A stretch of DNA of 40,873 nt, from assembly GCA_041748555.1 (NCBI GenBank), contig JBGTDA010000007.1:1-40873 (forward strand), in the 5' to 3' direction. The notes beneath the pieces are model-generated. The model saw nothing but the letters and a program-made list of their open reading frames with translations. It was not told the DNA's origin and ran no database searches. Below, piece by piece: positions 1-9,162 of the stretch. Positions within the stretch are counted from its first letter, which is position 1. Every line of letters begins with the position of its first letter. The position numbers and the translations under genes are program-made. The stretch is from Rhodonellum sp041748555 (GTDB lineage: Bacteria > Bacteroidota > Bacteroidia > Cytophagales > Cyclobacteriaceae).

Positions 1-87
1 GAGACCACTCCAAAAATGTCCAAACCTCAGAAAAGGTATAGGGCTGCCATGGATGATGATTTCAGGGCTAAAATACTGAATTGTTAA
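1..87 (+). CDS. possible C-terminal end of an upstream gene (partial)
   Basis: Frame 1 is open from the first base of the window to a TAA at 85-87, giving 28 residues rich in Lys, Arg and Asp that end in ILNC. It may be the tail of a gene starting outside the window. An ECF sigma factor gene would be expected just upstream of a fecR gene, but this peptide does not look like the helix-turn-helix end of one. I do not recognise the family, and such a short open stretch could be chance. Confidence 0.25.
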   Translation, partial: ETTPKMSKPQKRYRAAMDDDFRAKILNC

Positions 88-182
88 AGGCGATTTCCCT
101 GTAACCTTCCCTTAAACTTTTTCACTTTAATTCTGGCTTGTCCAGGTTGGGATAGCCTGTCTAAATATCCTTCAGGGGCCAA

Positions 183-219
183 TATCTGATATAATCATTT
201 TACTTTAATAGATCAGATA
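183..219. promoter_or_regulatory. 8-bp perfect inverted repeat upstream of fecR
   Basis: TATCTGAT (183-190) and ATCAGATA (212-219) are perfect inverted copies separated by 21 AT-rich bases, about 65-100 bp before the fecR start. This spacing and position would suit a dimeric regulator site, but no regulator is identified and an 8-bp repeat can arise by chance in AT-rich DNA. The rest of 88-283 is AT-rich and holds no gene that I can see. Confidence 0.25.
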
Positions 220-283
220 CCCGATTAATTTAAAAAAAAATAATTTTTCAAGGATAACTTTAGCCACCTGCTGACTCATATAA

Positions 284-1390
284 ATGAAAGCATTTATTAT
301 GAGCAAATTTGATTACACCGTTGAGGATTTTGTTTTGGACCCGGAATTCAGAAAATGGGTGCTGTCCCCAGAGGGTTCTGTAAAATCTTATTGGGAAGAG
401 TATCTGAAAAAAAACCCATCCAAACTCAATGACATCAAACTGGCCAGAAAGATTCTGCTGAACATGGCCAGGAATTCTTCAGAAGTAAGTCAATCTCGAT
501 TGGATGCTGCCTGGCAAAAAATAGATAAAGCTGTTAGGGAAATACACACAGATACTTTAGAAAAGAAAGTAATACCTATGGATTCCCGGAGCACCATAAA
601 GCGACATGAATACGGATTCCGATCATATTCCAAACACCATCAGCTATACCGGATGGTGGGTATTTTGGCCTTGGCCTTTATGCTGGCAGTACTGGCAAAT
701 ATCGTGCTGCCGCAAGCTCCGGTTCAGCTTATTGAAGCGCCAATGATCTATGAGGAACATATTGCGCCTCCCGGAGTCAAATCCAATTTGACTTTGCAGG
801 ATGGGTCCAAAGTGATCCTGAATTCCGGAAGTTCTCTCAGGTATATCAAAAATTTCGAAGCAGACCAAAGAGTATTGGAATTGGTGGGCGAGGCATACTT
901 CGAAGTGGCCAAAGACAGCAACCGTCCCTTCAAAGTCAGAACAGGCTCCATTACTACCAAGGCCTTGGGAACCTCCTTCAATATCAGGGCTTATGAAAAT
1001 GAAGACATGGCGATCTCCCTTCTTACAGGTCTGGTATCCGTGGATCTGAACATGGACCAACCCGAAAAAGTAAACCTGTTTCCGGGAGAAGCCCTGAATA
1101 TCAGTTTGGACAGGCAGCAATTTCATAAGCAGGGATTTAAGGAAGAAAAATTGATGGCCTGGACCAAGAAGACCATACTATTTGATCATGCCCCTATCGC
1201 TGAGATCACCAGAGTGCTTGAAAACTGGTATGGGGTAAGGATTGAATTTACAAATCGTCCCAATAAAGATCTGGAAGTTTCCGGATTGTTCCGGGACCAG
1301 ACACTGGAAAACGTACTGGAAGGATTAAGCTATTCTGCCAGGTTTGAATTTGACATAAAGCAAGATCAGGTAACCATAACCTTTAAATAA
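284..1390 (+). CDS. FecR-family anti-sigma factor
   Basis: This inner-membrane anti-sigma regulator would hold an ECF sigma factor and release it when the partner TonB-dependent receptor binds substrate. The cytoplasmic N-terminus (about residues 1-120) carries the FVLDPEFRKWV-type start typical of Bacteroidota FecR proteins. One membrane segment lies at about 124-143. The periplasmic FecR domain follows at about 160-260 (motifs LQDGSKVILNSGSSL and GEAYFEVAKD), and a C-terminal DUF4974/STN-like domain lies at about 297-368. The length of 368 aa is normal. An ATG at 299 (MSKFDYTVEDF) is an equally good or better start than 284. The gene sits 158 bp before a SusC that has an STN domain, the expected partner. 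The sigma factor gene is not in the window and is presumably upstream. Confidence 0.93.
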   Translation: MKAFIMSKFDYTVEDFVLDPEFRKWVLSPEGSVKSYWEEYLKKNPSKLNDIKLARKILLNMARNSSEVSQSRLDAAWQKIDKAVREIHTDTLEKKVIPMDSRSTIKRHEYGFRSYSKHHQLYRMVGILALAFMLAVLANIVLPQAPVQLIEAPMIYEEHIAPPGVKSNLTLQDGSKVILNSGSSLRYIKNFEADQRVLELVGEAYFEVAKDSNRPFKVRTGSITTKALGTSFNIRAYENEDMAISLLTGLVSVDLNMDQPEKVNLFPGEALNISLDRQQFHKQGFKEEKLMAWTKKTILFDHAPIAEITRVLENWYGVRIEFTNRPNKDLEVSGLFRDQTLENVLEGLSYSARFEFDIKQDQVTITFK

Positions 1391-1434
1391 TCCCAGGCCT
1401 ATGGAGATAAAAAATCAAACCCAAAAAAAGGCCA

Positions 1435-1452
1435 TAAGTGTATCAACACTTA
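1435..1452 (+). promoter_or_regulatory. stem-loop between fecR and susC
   Basis: TAAGTGT and ACACTTA form a perfect 7-bp stem around the loop ATCA in the 158-bp gap between fecR and susC. No T-run follows, so it is not a classical terminator. It could reduce read-through or stabilise the susC mRNA 5' end. The function is inferred from position only. Confidence 0.35.
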
Positions 1453-1548
1453 CAGCCCTAATATCACCGGAATCTGAGACGGCAATCTCTTTTCCGATAC
1501 GTGTTCATTTAAACAATTAGCATAAGCCTAAACAAACAATGTAAAGAT

Positions 1549-4500
1549 ATGAAAAAACGTGTACTTAAGCATGTAATCTACATGACCAGATTATTCACCA
1601 TAGCATTTCTGTTCCAATGCCTTTCGATGAGTTTTCTCAATGCAAGCGACGGAAAAGCCCAGGTTAAAAATATAGAAGAAGTCAAAGTTTACCTTTCTCT
1701 CAAAAATGTAAGGGTGGAAAGGGCCTTTAAGGAGCTGGAGAACAATACCGAATATAATTTTGTGTTTGCCGGCAGAGAAATCAGAGATTTGCCTTCCATA
1801 ACATTCGAGAGTAGAGGAAACAGCCTTTATGATATACTTTTTGATATAGCCTCCCAAACCGATCTGAGTTTCAAACAGGTGGATTTCAATATCCATGTGA
1901 AAAAATCAGGTAAGAATAATCAGGTAACGGTGGAGGAAATTGTGGAAGTTACCGTTTCGGGAACTGTGACCGATGATAACGGTGATCCCTTGCCGGGCGC
2001 TACAGTCACTGTGGCGGGAACTACAACAGGCACTGTAACGGATTTAGATGGACATTACTCCTTAACTGTACCCGACGGTGCCACCTTGGTTTTTTCATAT
2101 ATCGGATATGAGGCGATGAAAGTGCCTGTAGATAACAGGTCTCAGATAAACATCTCCTTACAGGTAGATATGTCTTCATTGGAGGAAGTGGTGGTAGTGG
2201 GATACGGAGAACAGTCCAGGCGGCAGGTCACCGGCGCCATATCGTCGGTGAAAGCCGAAGAGATAGAAAACCTGCCCAGTGCCAGCTTAGACAATTTGAT
2301 TCAGGGCCGGGCAGCGGGGGTACAAGTGACCCAGGGTTCAGGACAGCCGGGCGGGGCAGTCACTGTCAGGATACGCGGAAATACTTCCGTACAGGGGGGC
2401 AATGAGCCTCTGTACGTAGTGGATGGTATTCCTATTAAGTCCGGGACATTTGATGGATTGGCAGACGGAGGGGCCGGTTCTAATGCCCTGGCAGATATCA
2501 ATCCCAGTGACATTGCCTCTATTGAAATTCTCAAAGATGCGGCGGCTACTTCTATTTATGGCTCCCGGGCTGCCAATGGCGTGGTGCTCATTACCACCAA
2601 ACGCGGAAAAGCAGGAGCAGCTTCTATCAAGTTCAACTACTACCGGGGCGTGCAGGAAGTGACCCGGACGCTGAGCCAGGTCAATTCGGCACAGTTCCGT
2701 GATTATATTGATGAATCCTACACCCGGGCAGGTATTCCGCCGGACTCAAAGGTAACCGATACGCTGAACACGTTTTATAACAATGACTTCTACTGGCAGG
2801 GTGCATTGTTTGAAAATGCACCGATCAGCAACTATGAGCTATCCATTGGTGGCGGAGAAGAAAAAATCAACTACTTCCTGAGTGCCGGTTACTTCGACCA
2901 GGACGGTATCGTCAAAAATTCGCAGTTTAAAAGGTTTACTACCCGGGCCAATGTGGAATATAAGGCTACCGAGAAGTTTCGGGTGGGTAATACTTTTACC
3001 TACAGCAACACCAGCACCAATCGCATCAGTGAAGGCCCGGCATTTTCCCGGGGCGTTATCTTTCGGACGCTCACCCGCTTTCCGGTAGAGTCACCCTATG
3101 ATGCCGAAGGCAATTTGTTGCCTAATACACCGATTGCTACCTTGCTTAACTCTAACCAGGGAGCCGCTACCAACCGGATAATAGGGAATGTATACGCTGA
3201 ACTGGACATCATAGAAGGACTGACTTTCCGTTCCTCCATCGCACTGGACTTGTTGTCTTTGAAAGAAGACCAATTCTTTCCTTCTACCATTTTTTCATTT
3301 GGAGGGGCACAACGTACTGCCGCCACTCGCTACTTGCAGGACTTAGGGTGGATCAACGAAAACTGGCTTACTTACAACCGGTCTATCAATGAGCGGCACA
3401 ACCTAAATCTTCTCTTAGGGTTTAGCCAGCAGAAGAATACCCGGGAAGTGATAATAGGCAGCACTTCCTTATCCCCTACGGACCTGGTGCCCACTTTGAA
3501 TGCCGGGGCGCAAAAGGATAACGTAGCCACTTTTGAAACCAGCAATGGCATCCAGTCTTATTTTGCTAGGGTTAACTATGACTTCCTCGGAAAATACATC
3601 GTATCTGCCACGGCCCGCTACGATGGTTCCTCCCGCTTTGGCCGGGACAATAGCTTTGGCTTCTTCCCTTCAGCGTCGGTGGGATGGAGAGTATCCGACG
3701 AAGGCTTTATGCAAAATGTGGAAATCATAGATGACCTGAAGATCCGGGCTAGTCTGGGGGTGACAGGTAACCAGGACATTGCCAATTTTGTAGCCCAGGG
3801 ATTGTATTTTACCGGAAGTGATTATATAGGAAAAGGGGGCATTGCTCCGGCATCCAACGGACTGCCTAACCCCGAATTGTCTTGGGAAAGCACCACACAG
3901 CTTGATATAGGAGTGGATTTCACCATTCTAAAAGGCCGAATATCGATGGTCGCTGATTATTATGTAAAAAATACTGACAATCTACTGTTTGGTGTCAACT
4001 TACCGGCTTCTTCCGGCTATAATTCCGCCTTGGTGAACTTGGGAGAAGTGCAAAATAAGGGCGTTGAGTTTGCGCTGAACACCAACAACACCACCGGTGC
4101 TTTCCGATGGTCTACCTCCTTCAACATCGGCTTCAACCGCAATAAGGTAGTCAGGCTGCCCGAAGGGGAGGATATCCTTACTGGCCTGGCGGTCCTAAGG
4201 GAAGGCGAAGCCATAGGTACGTTTTATGGGTTTCAGTACCTGCGGGTATTCCCTACCAGTGGTGATAACGTAAACGAACTTCGACTGGACAGCCCTACGG
4301 GGACTGTCTATGAAGGGGGTGATGTAGAGTTTTTGGATGTTAACGGCGACAACGTGATCAACAACAGCGACCGGGTGATCATCGGCAATGCCAATCCCGA
4401 CTTCATCGGTGGCTTCACCAATAACTTTTCCTACAAAGGATTTAATCTGAATATATTTATGAATTTCTCTTATGGAAACGACCTCTCTAACCAGGCCCGC

Positions 4501-4917
4501 CGCGACCGGGATAGCCACCGACTGGGCAATGCCGGAGGCCCGGGAACGGATGTATTAAGAAGATGGAGAAATCCGGGAGATATCACCGAAGTACCCCGCG
4601 TCATCAGGGGGGATGCCTTGAAAAACGGTAGATTCAACTCCAGCTATTGGATAGAAGACGGCTCATTTCTGAGAATCAAAAATATTACCCTGGCTTATAA
4701 CTTCACACCTGACATTTTGGCCAACATTGGGATCAAAAGTGCCCGCTTGTACACCACGGTACAAAATCTCAGGACGTACACTAACTACAAGGGCTTTGAC
4801 CCCGAAGTGGTGTCTACCTCATCCAATGCCAACGGAGGGTCCATACAGTATGGTATTGACAACGGCTACTATCCACTGGCACGGAGTATCATTTTTGGCG
4901 TCAATTTAGGCTTTTAA
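1549..4917 (+). CDS. SusC/RagA-family TonB-dependent outer-membrane transporter with STN domain
   Basis: This protein would import glycan oligomers through the outer membrane together with the SusD lipoprotein encoded next. Visible parts in order are: an N-terminal signal segment (about residues 1-35); a secretin/TonB short N-terminal (STN) domain at about 46-118; a carboxypeptidase-regulatory-like beta-sandwich at about 133-205 (VSGTVTDDNGDPLPGATV); the motif EEVVVVGYGEQ; a plug with LDNLIQGRAAGVQV and PLYVVDGIP; and a long beta-barrel. The final residues, FGVNLGF, end in Phe as usual for outer-membrane barrels. At 1122 aa it is at the long end of the family because of the STN extension. That extension is known to contact FecR-type proteins, so this is a signalling receptor likely to control its own operon. 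SusD starts 26 bp downstream. Confidence 0.97.
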   Translation: MKKRVLKHVIYMTRLFTIAFLFQCLSMSFLNASDGKAQVKNIEEVKVYLSLKNVRVERAFKELENNTEYNFVFAGREIRDLPSITFESRGNSLYDILFDIASQTDLSFKQVDFNIHVKKSGKNNQVTVEEIVEVTVSGTVTDDNGDPLPGATVTVAGTTTGTVTDLDGHYSLTVPDGATLVFSYIGYEAMKVPVDNRSQINISLQVDMSSLEEVVVVGYGEQSRRQVTGAISSVKAEEIENLPSASLDNLIQGRAAGVQVTQGSGQPGGAVTVRIRGNTSVQGGNEPLYVVDGIPIKSGTFDGLADGGAGSNALADINPSDIASIEILKDAAATSIYGSRAANGVVLITTKRGKAGAASIKFNYYRGVQEVTRTLSQVNSAQFRDYIDESYTRAGIPPDSKVTDTLNTFYNNDFYWQGALFENAPISNYELSIGGGEEKINYFLSAGYFDQDGIVKNSQFKRFTTRANVEYKATEKFRVGNTFTYSNTSTNRISEGPAFSRGVIFRTLTRFPVESPYDAEGNLLPNTPIATLLNSNQGAATNRIIGNVYAELDIIEGLTFRSSIALDLLSLKEDQFFPSTIFSFGGAQRTAATRYLQDLGWINENWLTYNRSINERHNLNLLLGFSQQKNTREVIIGSTSLSPTDLVPTLNAGAQKDNVATFETSNGIQSYFARVNYDFLGKYIVSATARYDGSSRFGRDNSFGFFPSASVGWRVSDEGFMQNVEIIDDLKIRASLGVTGNQDIANFVAQGLYFTGSDYIGKGGIAPASNGLPNPELSWESTTQLDIGVDFTILKGRISMVADYYVKNTDNLLFGVNLPASSGYNSALVNLGEVQNKGVEFALNTNNTTGAFRWSTSFNIGFNRNKVVRLPEGEDILTGLAVLREGEAIGTFYGFQYLRVFPTSGDNVNELRLDSPTGTVYEGGDVEFLDVNGDNVINNSDRVIIGNANPDFIGGFTNNFSYKGFNLNIFMNFSYGNDLSNQARRDRDSHRLGNAGGPGTDVLRRWRNPGDITEVPRVIRGDALKNGRFNSSYWIEDGSFLRIKNITLAYNFTPDILANIGIKSARLYTTVQNLRTYTNYKGFDPEVVSTSSNANGGSIQYGIDNGYYPLARSIIFGVNLGF

Positions 4918-4943
4918 AAATCTTTTAAGAAAACGACAATACG

Positions 4944-6371
4944 ATGAAAAAGAAAACATATACAATCGAAGCATGTCTGCTCATTACCATGCTCCTGTGG
5001 TCAAGTGCCTGCGAAGTGCTGGACCTCAAGCCCGTCAGTGAAATATCCCAGGAAAACTTCTGGCAGACCCCTGACGATGTAGAATCCGCTGCCATTGCAC
5101 TCTATGACGGGATGCAAAGTGGCCTGATCTGGACTTCTGTCTGGGGGGAAGTGAGAGCTGATGTGTTTAGCAGAACACAAGGCAATGTAGTTTCTGCTCT
5201 GGGGGAGGTGCTGGACAACCGGCTTTCAGCTTCCACCACTTTTGGCACCTGGGCCCCGCTGTACAACATCATCAACCGCGCCAACTTGCTGATTCTCAAT
5301 ATTGATGATATCCCTGGCTTGACGGAAGGTAAGAAAAACCAGTACTTGGGAGAAGCCTATTTTGCCCGGGCTATTAGTTACTTCTTTGCCGTCAGAATCT
5401 GGGGAGATGTGCCCTTGGTGACCGAACCTTTTCTCTCCGCCTCGGCTGATTTTGATATACCCCGTAGGCCCAAAGCCGAAGTCTTTGCGCAGATTGAGTC
5501 GGACCTGCAGAATGCAGTGGCCCTTTTGCCTACTTCCTATACCAGCGACATAGAAACACGGGGACGTGCAACAAAAGGTGCTGCCCGGGCTTTGCAGACA
5601 GATGTTTTGCTGTGGATTGCCCAGCTGGAAGGCGGGAGTGCTCCTTATTTTCAGCAGGCCATCACGGCGGCAGACGCAGTCATCAACAACAGCCTGTATA
5701 CTTTGTTGCCTACAGATCAATACAATACGCTGTTCTTCAACAAAAACACCCGGGAGAGCATCTTCGAACTTCAGTTTGATGTCAAAAACAATGAATTGCA
5801 GGACCCCAACAGTTCGGGAGGAAACCATGCCCCGGCGGCACTGACCCTGGCCCAGCCTTTCAACAATTTTGATCGTTTGGCGATCTCCCAGCAGTTTCTC
5901 AATGCCATAGAGCCGGGGGACCTCCGCCTGGACTACTTTACGTTTAACCAGGATACCCAGCAACCGCGCTTTCTCAAATATCCCGGTACACCTACGGGTA
6001 CCAATGAATTTATGTTCCTGGATGCCAATATCATCTTTTACCGTATGGCGGATATTCTGCTGCTGAAAGCTGAGGCACTAAACGGATTGGGCCAAACTGC
6101 CGAAGCCGTCGCTATTGTAAACCAGATCAGAAACCGCGCTGGTCTTCCTGATACGTCTGCAGTGAGCCAGACAGAGGTCAAGGCTGCGATTTTACAGGAA
6201 AGGTACATTGAACTGGCTGCTGAAGGCAAGCGGTGGTTTGACCTGGTAAGGAACGGCATAGCCCTGGAAACGATAGACAATATCGCTGACCCAGCAAACC
6301 TATTGTGGCCTATCCGCGAGGATGTCATCGCCCAGAATTCTTCCATAGAACAGAATAGCTTTTATAAGTAA
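4944..6371 (+). CDS. SusD/RagB-family glycan-binding lipoprotein
   Basis: This is the surface lipoprotein lid of the SusCD importer. The signal peptide ends in a lipobox (WSSAC, Cys23). The N-terminal SusD motif (FWQTPDDVESAAIALYDGM), the TPR-like segment YLGEAYFARAISYFFAVRIW with GDVPLV, and the C-terminal blocks RMADILLLKAEALN, NQIRNRAGLPD and ELAAEGKRWFDLVR are all present. The length of 475 aa is normal. It follows susC by 26 bp and precedes the FAS1 gene by 18 bp, so they are very likely co-transcribed. The substrate cannot be read from the sequence. Confidence 0.97.
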   Translation: MKKKTYTIEACLLITMLLWSSACEVLDLKPVSEISQENFWQTPDDVESAAIALYDGMQSGLIWTSVWGEVRADVFSRTQGNVVSALGEVLDNRLSASTTFGTWAPLYNIINRANLLILNIDDIPGLTEGKKNQYLGEAYFARAISYFFAVRIWGDVPLVTEPFLSASADFDIPRRPKAEVFAQIESDLQNAVALLPTSYTSDIETRGRATKGAARALQTDVLLWIAQLEGGSAPYFQQAITAADAVINNSLYTLLPTDQYNTLFFNKNTRESIFELQFDVKNNELQDPNSSGGNHAPAALTLAQPFNNFDRLAISQQFLNAIEPGDLRLDYFTFNQDTQQPRFLKYPGTPTGTNEFMFLDANIIFYRMADILLLKAEALNGLGQTAEAVAIVNQIRNRAGLPDTSAVSQTEVKAAILQERYIELAAEGKRWFDLVRNGIALETIDNIADPANLLWPIREDVIAQNSSIEQNSFYK

Positions 6372-6389
6372 CCATCAAAAGACTCCTGT

Positions 6390-6926
6390 ATGAAAACTTT
6401 CTTGAAAGATATAAAAAAGCGTACGCTGATAAGTTTGATCATGATGCTGGCGGTGGTGAGTGCCTGCGATCCGACTTTTGAATATGAGCCTGGTCCTCTT
6501 CCCAATGGTATATTGGACGTGGATATGCTTACTTTTATTCAAACCAACGAGAATTTCACCTCGCTAAGTGCAGCCGTGGCCAAAGCAGGGCTGAACCAGG
6601 CGTTAAGTGGCAGCGGCCCACTCACCTTGTTTGCACCCAATGATGAAGCTTTTGCGCGGTTTTTAGGAACCAAAACACTGGATGATTTCACCCCGGAAGA
6701 ACTCCATACTTTGCTGCAGTACCATGTGCTTAACCAAAAATTGCTTTCTCCCGATGCGCTGACCGAAAGTAACGAAACTTTCAATACGCTGTTAGCTGGT
6801 AAGAACTTACAGTTGAGAATTGATAACAACTTCCGTTTGTATGCCAACAACAACATGGTCAGGACTTCCAACCTGGAGCCGACCAACGGGGCCATTCATG
6901 TACTGGACCGGGTGTTATCCCCTTAA
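6390..6926 (+). CDS. FAS1 (fasciclin-like) domain lipoprotein
   Basis: This is a small lipoprotein (178 aa) with a lipobox (VVSAC, Cys26) and one FAS1 domain at about residues 45-178. Conserved FAS1 blocks include GPLTLFAPNDEAF, the YHVL motif and the terminal NGAIHVLDRVL. FAS1 domains usually mediate adhesion or ligand binding. Its place right after SusCD is where PULs often encode accessory surface glycan-binding proteins, so a substrate-binding or surface-anchoring role is a reasonable inference. It lies 18 bp after susD and 2 bp before the next gene. Confidence 0.9.
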   Translation: MKTFLKDIKKRTLISLIMMLAVVSACDPTFEYEPGPLPNGILDVDMLTFIQTNENFTSLSAAVAKAGLNQALSGSGPLTLFAPNDEAFARFLGTKTLDDFTPEELHTLLQYHVLNQKLLSPDALTESNETFNTLLAGKNLQLRIDNNFRLYANNNMVRTSNLEPTNGAIHVLDRVLSP

Positions 6927-6928
6927 GC

Positions 6929-8011
6929 ATGAGGTGTTGTAAGAATATCCTCTGCTGTATCCTGTTGGCTTTGCTTTGCCAAACACATCAAGCAAGACAG
7001 CAATACTCTTTTCAGGAAGAGGTACAGGCTATGGACGCATCGTACGATAGTGTCTCTGTTTTTCTTGCTGATCTTTATGATCCGGCAAGCGGAGGCTTCT
7101 ACGAAAGCCCTTTTAAAGAGGGGGCAAGGATAGAGTCTACTGCCCCAGGCATCACTATGTTGTCAAAGGGAAATATCCTGAATGATCTGCCGAATGAAGT
7201 GCGTGAAAGTTTCATCACTTTTTTTCAATGGCACCAGGATCAGAGTACCGGGTTTTTTGAAGACCTACAGGAACAGCGAGGTCATGATGAGCGCAGAGGA
7301 CGCGCTTTAAGCTATTCCGTTAATGCTTTAAAAGACTTGGGGGCTTCGCCCATGTATCCTTTACCGGGAAATAAGTTCGATTATTCCCGGATGGCGTACC
7401 TTCAATCCATTCCCGCTTTTGAGGCCTGGCTGGATAGTTTGCCTTGGCGGCATTCATGGAGCGGCGGAAGTATATTGTCGGCGCAGAGTACCCTGATCCG
7501 GCAACTCCCAGAGCCTTTGCAAGGCAATATTATTGACTTTCTTTTTGCTTACCTTCCAAGGCACCAGCATCCGTCAACGGGATTGTGGGGCGGGGAAATT
7601 CCTTATGTTCAGGTTTCCGGGACATTCAAGGTAAGCATGGTGTACAAGGCTTTTGAACGCGCTATGCCCCGCGCTGATCACATTTACAAAAGTCTGCTGG
7701 CATGTATACGTACCGAAGTTTGCCAGGATGCCACCTGGGTACGTAATCCTTTGCACTTGTTGCAGGTCAATCAACCACAACTGGAGACATTTTCAGATGC
7801 TGAGCGGCAGGAGATCATTCGGTTAGCAATGCACAACATGAGTCAATTCCTCCGGCCGGATGGCGGCTTTGCCAGGAATTTGGATCGGCGTTACCGCGTC
7901 ACTGATGGCTGCTCGCAAGCCATGAAAACCCTGAATGCCGTGAGAGTATTTGCCGGACTGGAAGAAAAATCTTTTCCCAAAGGGGACCAATTTCTAAGCG
8001 AAATCAAATGA
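6929..8011 (+). CDS. exported alpha/alpha-toroid-like protein (prenyltransferase/squalene-cyclase-like repeats)
   Basis: The function is unknown. It is a 360-aa protein with a hydrophobic, Cys-rich N-terminal segment (residues 1-22) that looks like a signal peptide. Repeated short motifs with a Gly-Gly/Gly-aromatic turn recur along the chain: DPASGGFYES, QSTGFFEDL, PSTGLWGG and RPDGGFARN. They resemble the repeats of alpha/alpha-toroid folds (squalene-hopene cyclase, prenyltransferase beta, some polysaccharide lyases). No DxDD cyclase or zinc-ligand motif is evident. The gene starts 2 bp after the FAS1 gene and overlaps the next gene by 4 bp (ATGA). Terpene metabolism would be odd in a PUL, so a glycan-binding or lyase-like role is more likely, but this is inference. 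Confidence 0.75.
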   Translation: MRCCKNILCCILLALLCQTHQARQQYSFQEEVQAMDASYDSVSVFLADLYDPASGGFYESPFKEGARIESTAPGITMLSKGNILNDLPNEVRESFITFFQWHQDQSTGFFEDLQEQRGHDERRGRALSYSVNALKDLGASPMYPLPGNKFDYSRMAYLQSIPAFEAWLDSLPWRHSWSGGSILSAQSTLIRQLPEPLQGNIIDFLFAYLPRHQHPSTGLWGGEIPYVQVSGTFKVSMVYKAFERAMPRADHIYKSLLACIRTEVCQDATWVRNPLHLLQVNQPQLETFSDAERQEIIRLAMHNMSQFLRPDGGFARNLDRRYRVTDGCSQAMKTLNAVRVFAGLEEKSFPKGDQFLSEIK

Positions 8012-9162
8012 AAAGAAGAAAAATTATTAAATCAATTAGCCTGGGTGCTATGTCCGTAATCTTGCCTTTGCCAAGTCTGCTTGCGTTTCCTTCGGCCTTA
8101 AAGAACAGTGACGGATATTTTTCGTCACAAAAGAAAGACGTGCTGCGGTTTCTGAAAACCACCCTGTATACCGATGAAGGTTGGGGCCGCTGGAAATACA
8201 ATATCCTGATGGAACGCAAATACGGATTGGAATCTTCGGCGATGGGGATTCAAATCCTGGATATGCTGGGTGCCCTACAAGCAGTGCCAGAGACAAAAAG
8301 GAAAGAGGGAGCAAAGTTCTTTCAATCTACCTGGAACGCTAAGGAACTGTATTATATAGATCCCCTGGTCAGTGAAGAGGACAGGATCAGCGACCATCAT
8401 TCTTGGGAGCATATCTGGGCACACATGTCAGGGGCTGCCGAAAGCGCATTGGAGCTACTAGGTTCCGCACCTAAATCAAGAGGTAGTAAGGCTCCCTTCG
8501 TAGACTTACACCAGGTAGATATCGGCGACTGGATACTGAGCCTTGCTTGGGAAAACCCCTGGCTATACGGAGAACATTTTTCTAAAGTAGTCAAACACTA
8601 CTGGCACAACCTGCCTGCTTCTGAAAAATCCCTGGAAGAACCGGTCATCAAAAAGGCTTTTGCCACGCTTGAAGAACATGTCATGGACGCTAAAACTGGT
8701 CTTCCTATGAAGCAGGGCTGCGAAAGCATGGAAGTAGGCATGGCGGGTTTGTTCAAGCTGATCAGCACTTATCAGACCGTGGGCAAAGAGGTGCCCCATG
8801 CAGAAAATGCTCTGGATTCGGTACTTGCCCTGCAAAAATCCAATGGCCAGTTTGGCAGAGATGAAGCACCGATGACCATCAACTGGGATGCCATGAAAGT
8901 CCTGAAAGACTTGAATATACAAGTAGTCGGTAGCTACCGCTTCGCAGACATCAGGGAAGCAGGCAACAAAATGTCAGATTTTCTGCTTAAAGTTCATAAA
9001 AAAGAAGACGGTGGTTTTTCATTTCACCCCCATGTGTGCCAGTCGGTACACAACTCCGTACAAGTTTCGGGAAAAGGTGCTGCGGGAGATATGCAGGGCA
9101 CCAAGTTTTGCCTTTTCTGCTTCTCGTATACCGATGAGTGGAATGCCGGGAAATCAAATTAA
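8008..9162 (+). CDS. Tat-like exported alpha/alpha-toroid-like protein
   Basis: A 384-aa protein starting with MKRRKIIKSISLGAMSV, a twin-arginine-like signal. Toroid-type repeat turns are visible: TGLPMKQGCESMEVG, LQKSNGQFGRDEAP and KKEDGGFSFHP. Conserved His and Trp residues occur in SDHHSWEHIWAHM and VCQSVHNSVQVSG, and a Cys/aromatic C-terminus (KFCLFCFSYTDEW) follows. It resembles the preceding protein in architecture and overlaps it by ATGA, so the two are probably translationally coupled and may form a complex or act on one substrate. The enzyme class is not recognised. The His-rich clusters would be the first place to look for an active site. Confidence 0.75.
   Translation: MKRRKIIKSISLGAMSVILPLPSLLAFPSALKNSDGYFSSQKKDVLRFLKTTLYTDEGWGRWKYNILMERKYGLESSAMGIQILDMLGALQAVPETKRKEGAKFFQSTWNAKELYYIDPLVSEEDRISDHHSWEHIWAHMSGAAESALELLGSAPKSRGSKAPFVDLHQVDIGDWILSLAWENPWLYGEHFSKVVKHYWHNLPASEKSLEEPVIKKAFATLEEHVMDAKTGLPMKQGCESMEVGMAGLFKLISTYQTVGKEVPHAENALDSVLALQKSNGQFGRDEAPMTINWDAMKVLKDLNIQVVGSYRFADIREAGNKMSDFLLKVHKKEDGGFSFHPHVCQSVHNSVQVSGKGAAGDMQGTKFCLFCFSYTDEWNAGKSN

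Noticed and set aside
5226..5963. 245-aa open frame on the minus strand inside susD
   Set aside because: It lies wholly antisense to a well-supported SusD gene, has no recognisable domain and arises from codon usage of the real gene.
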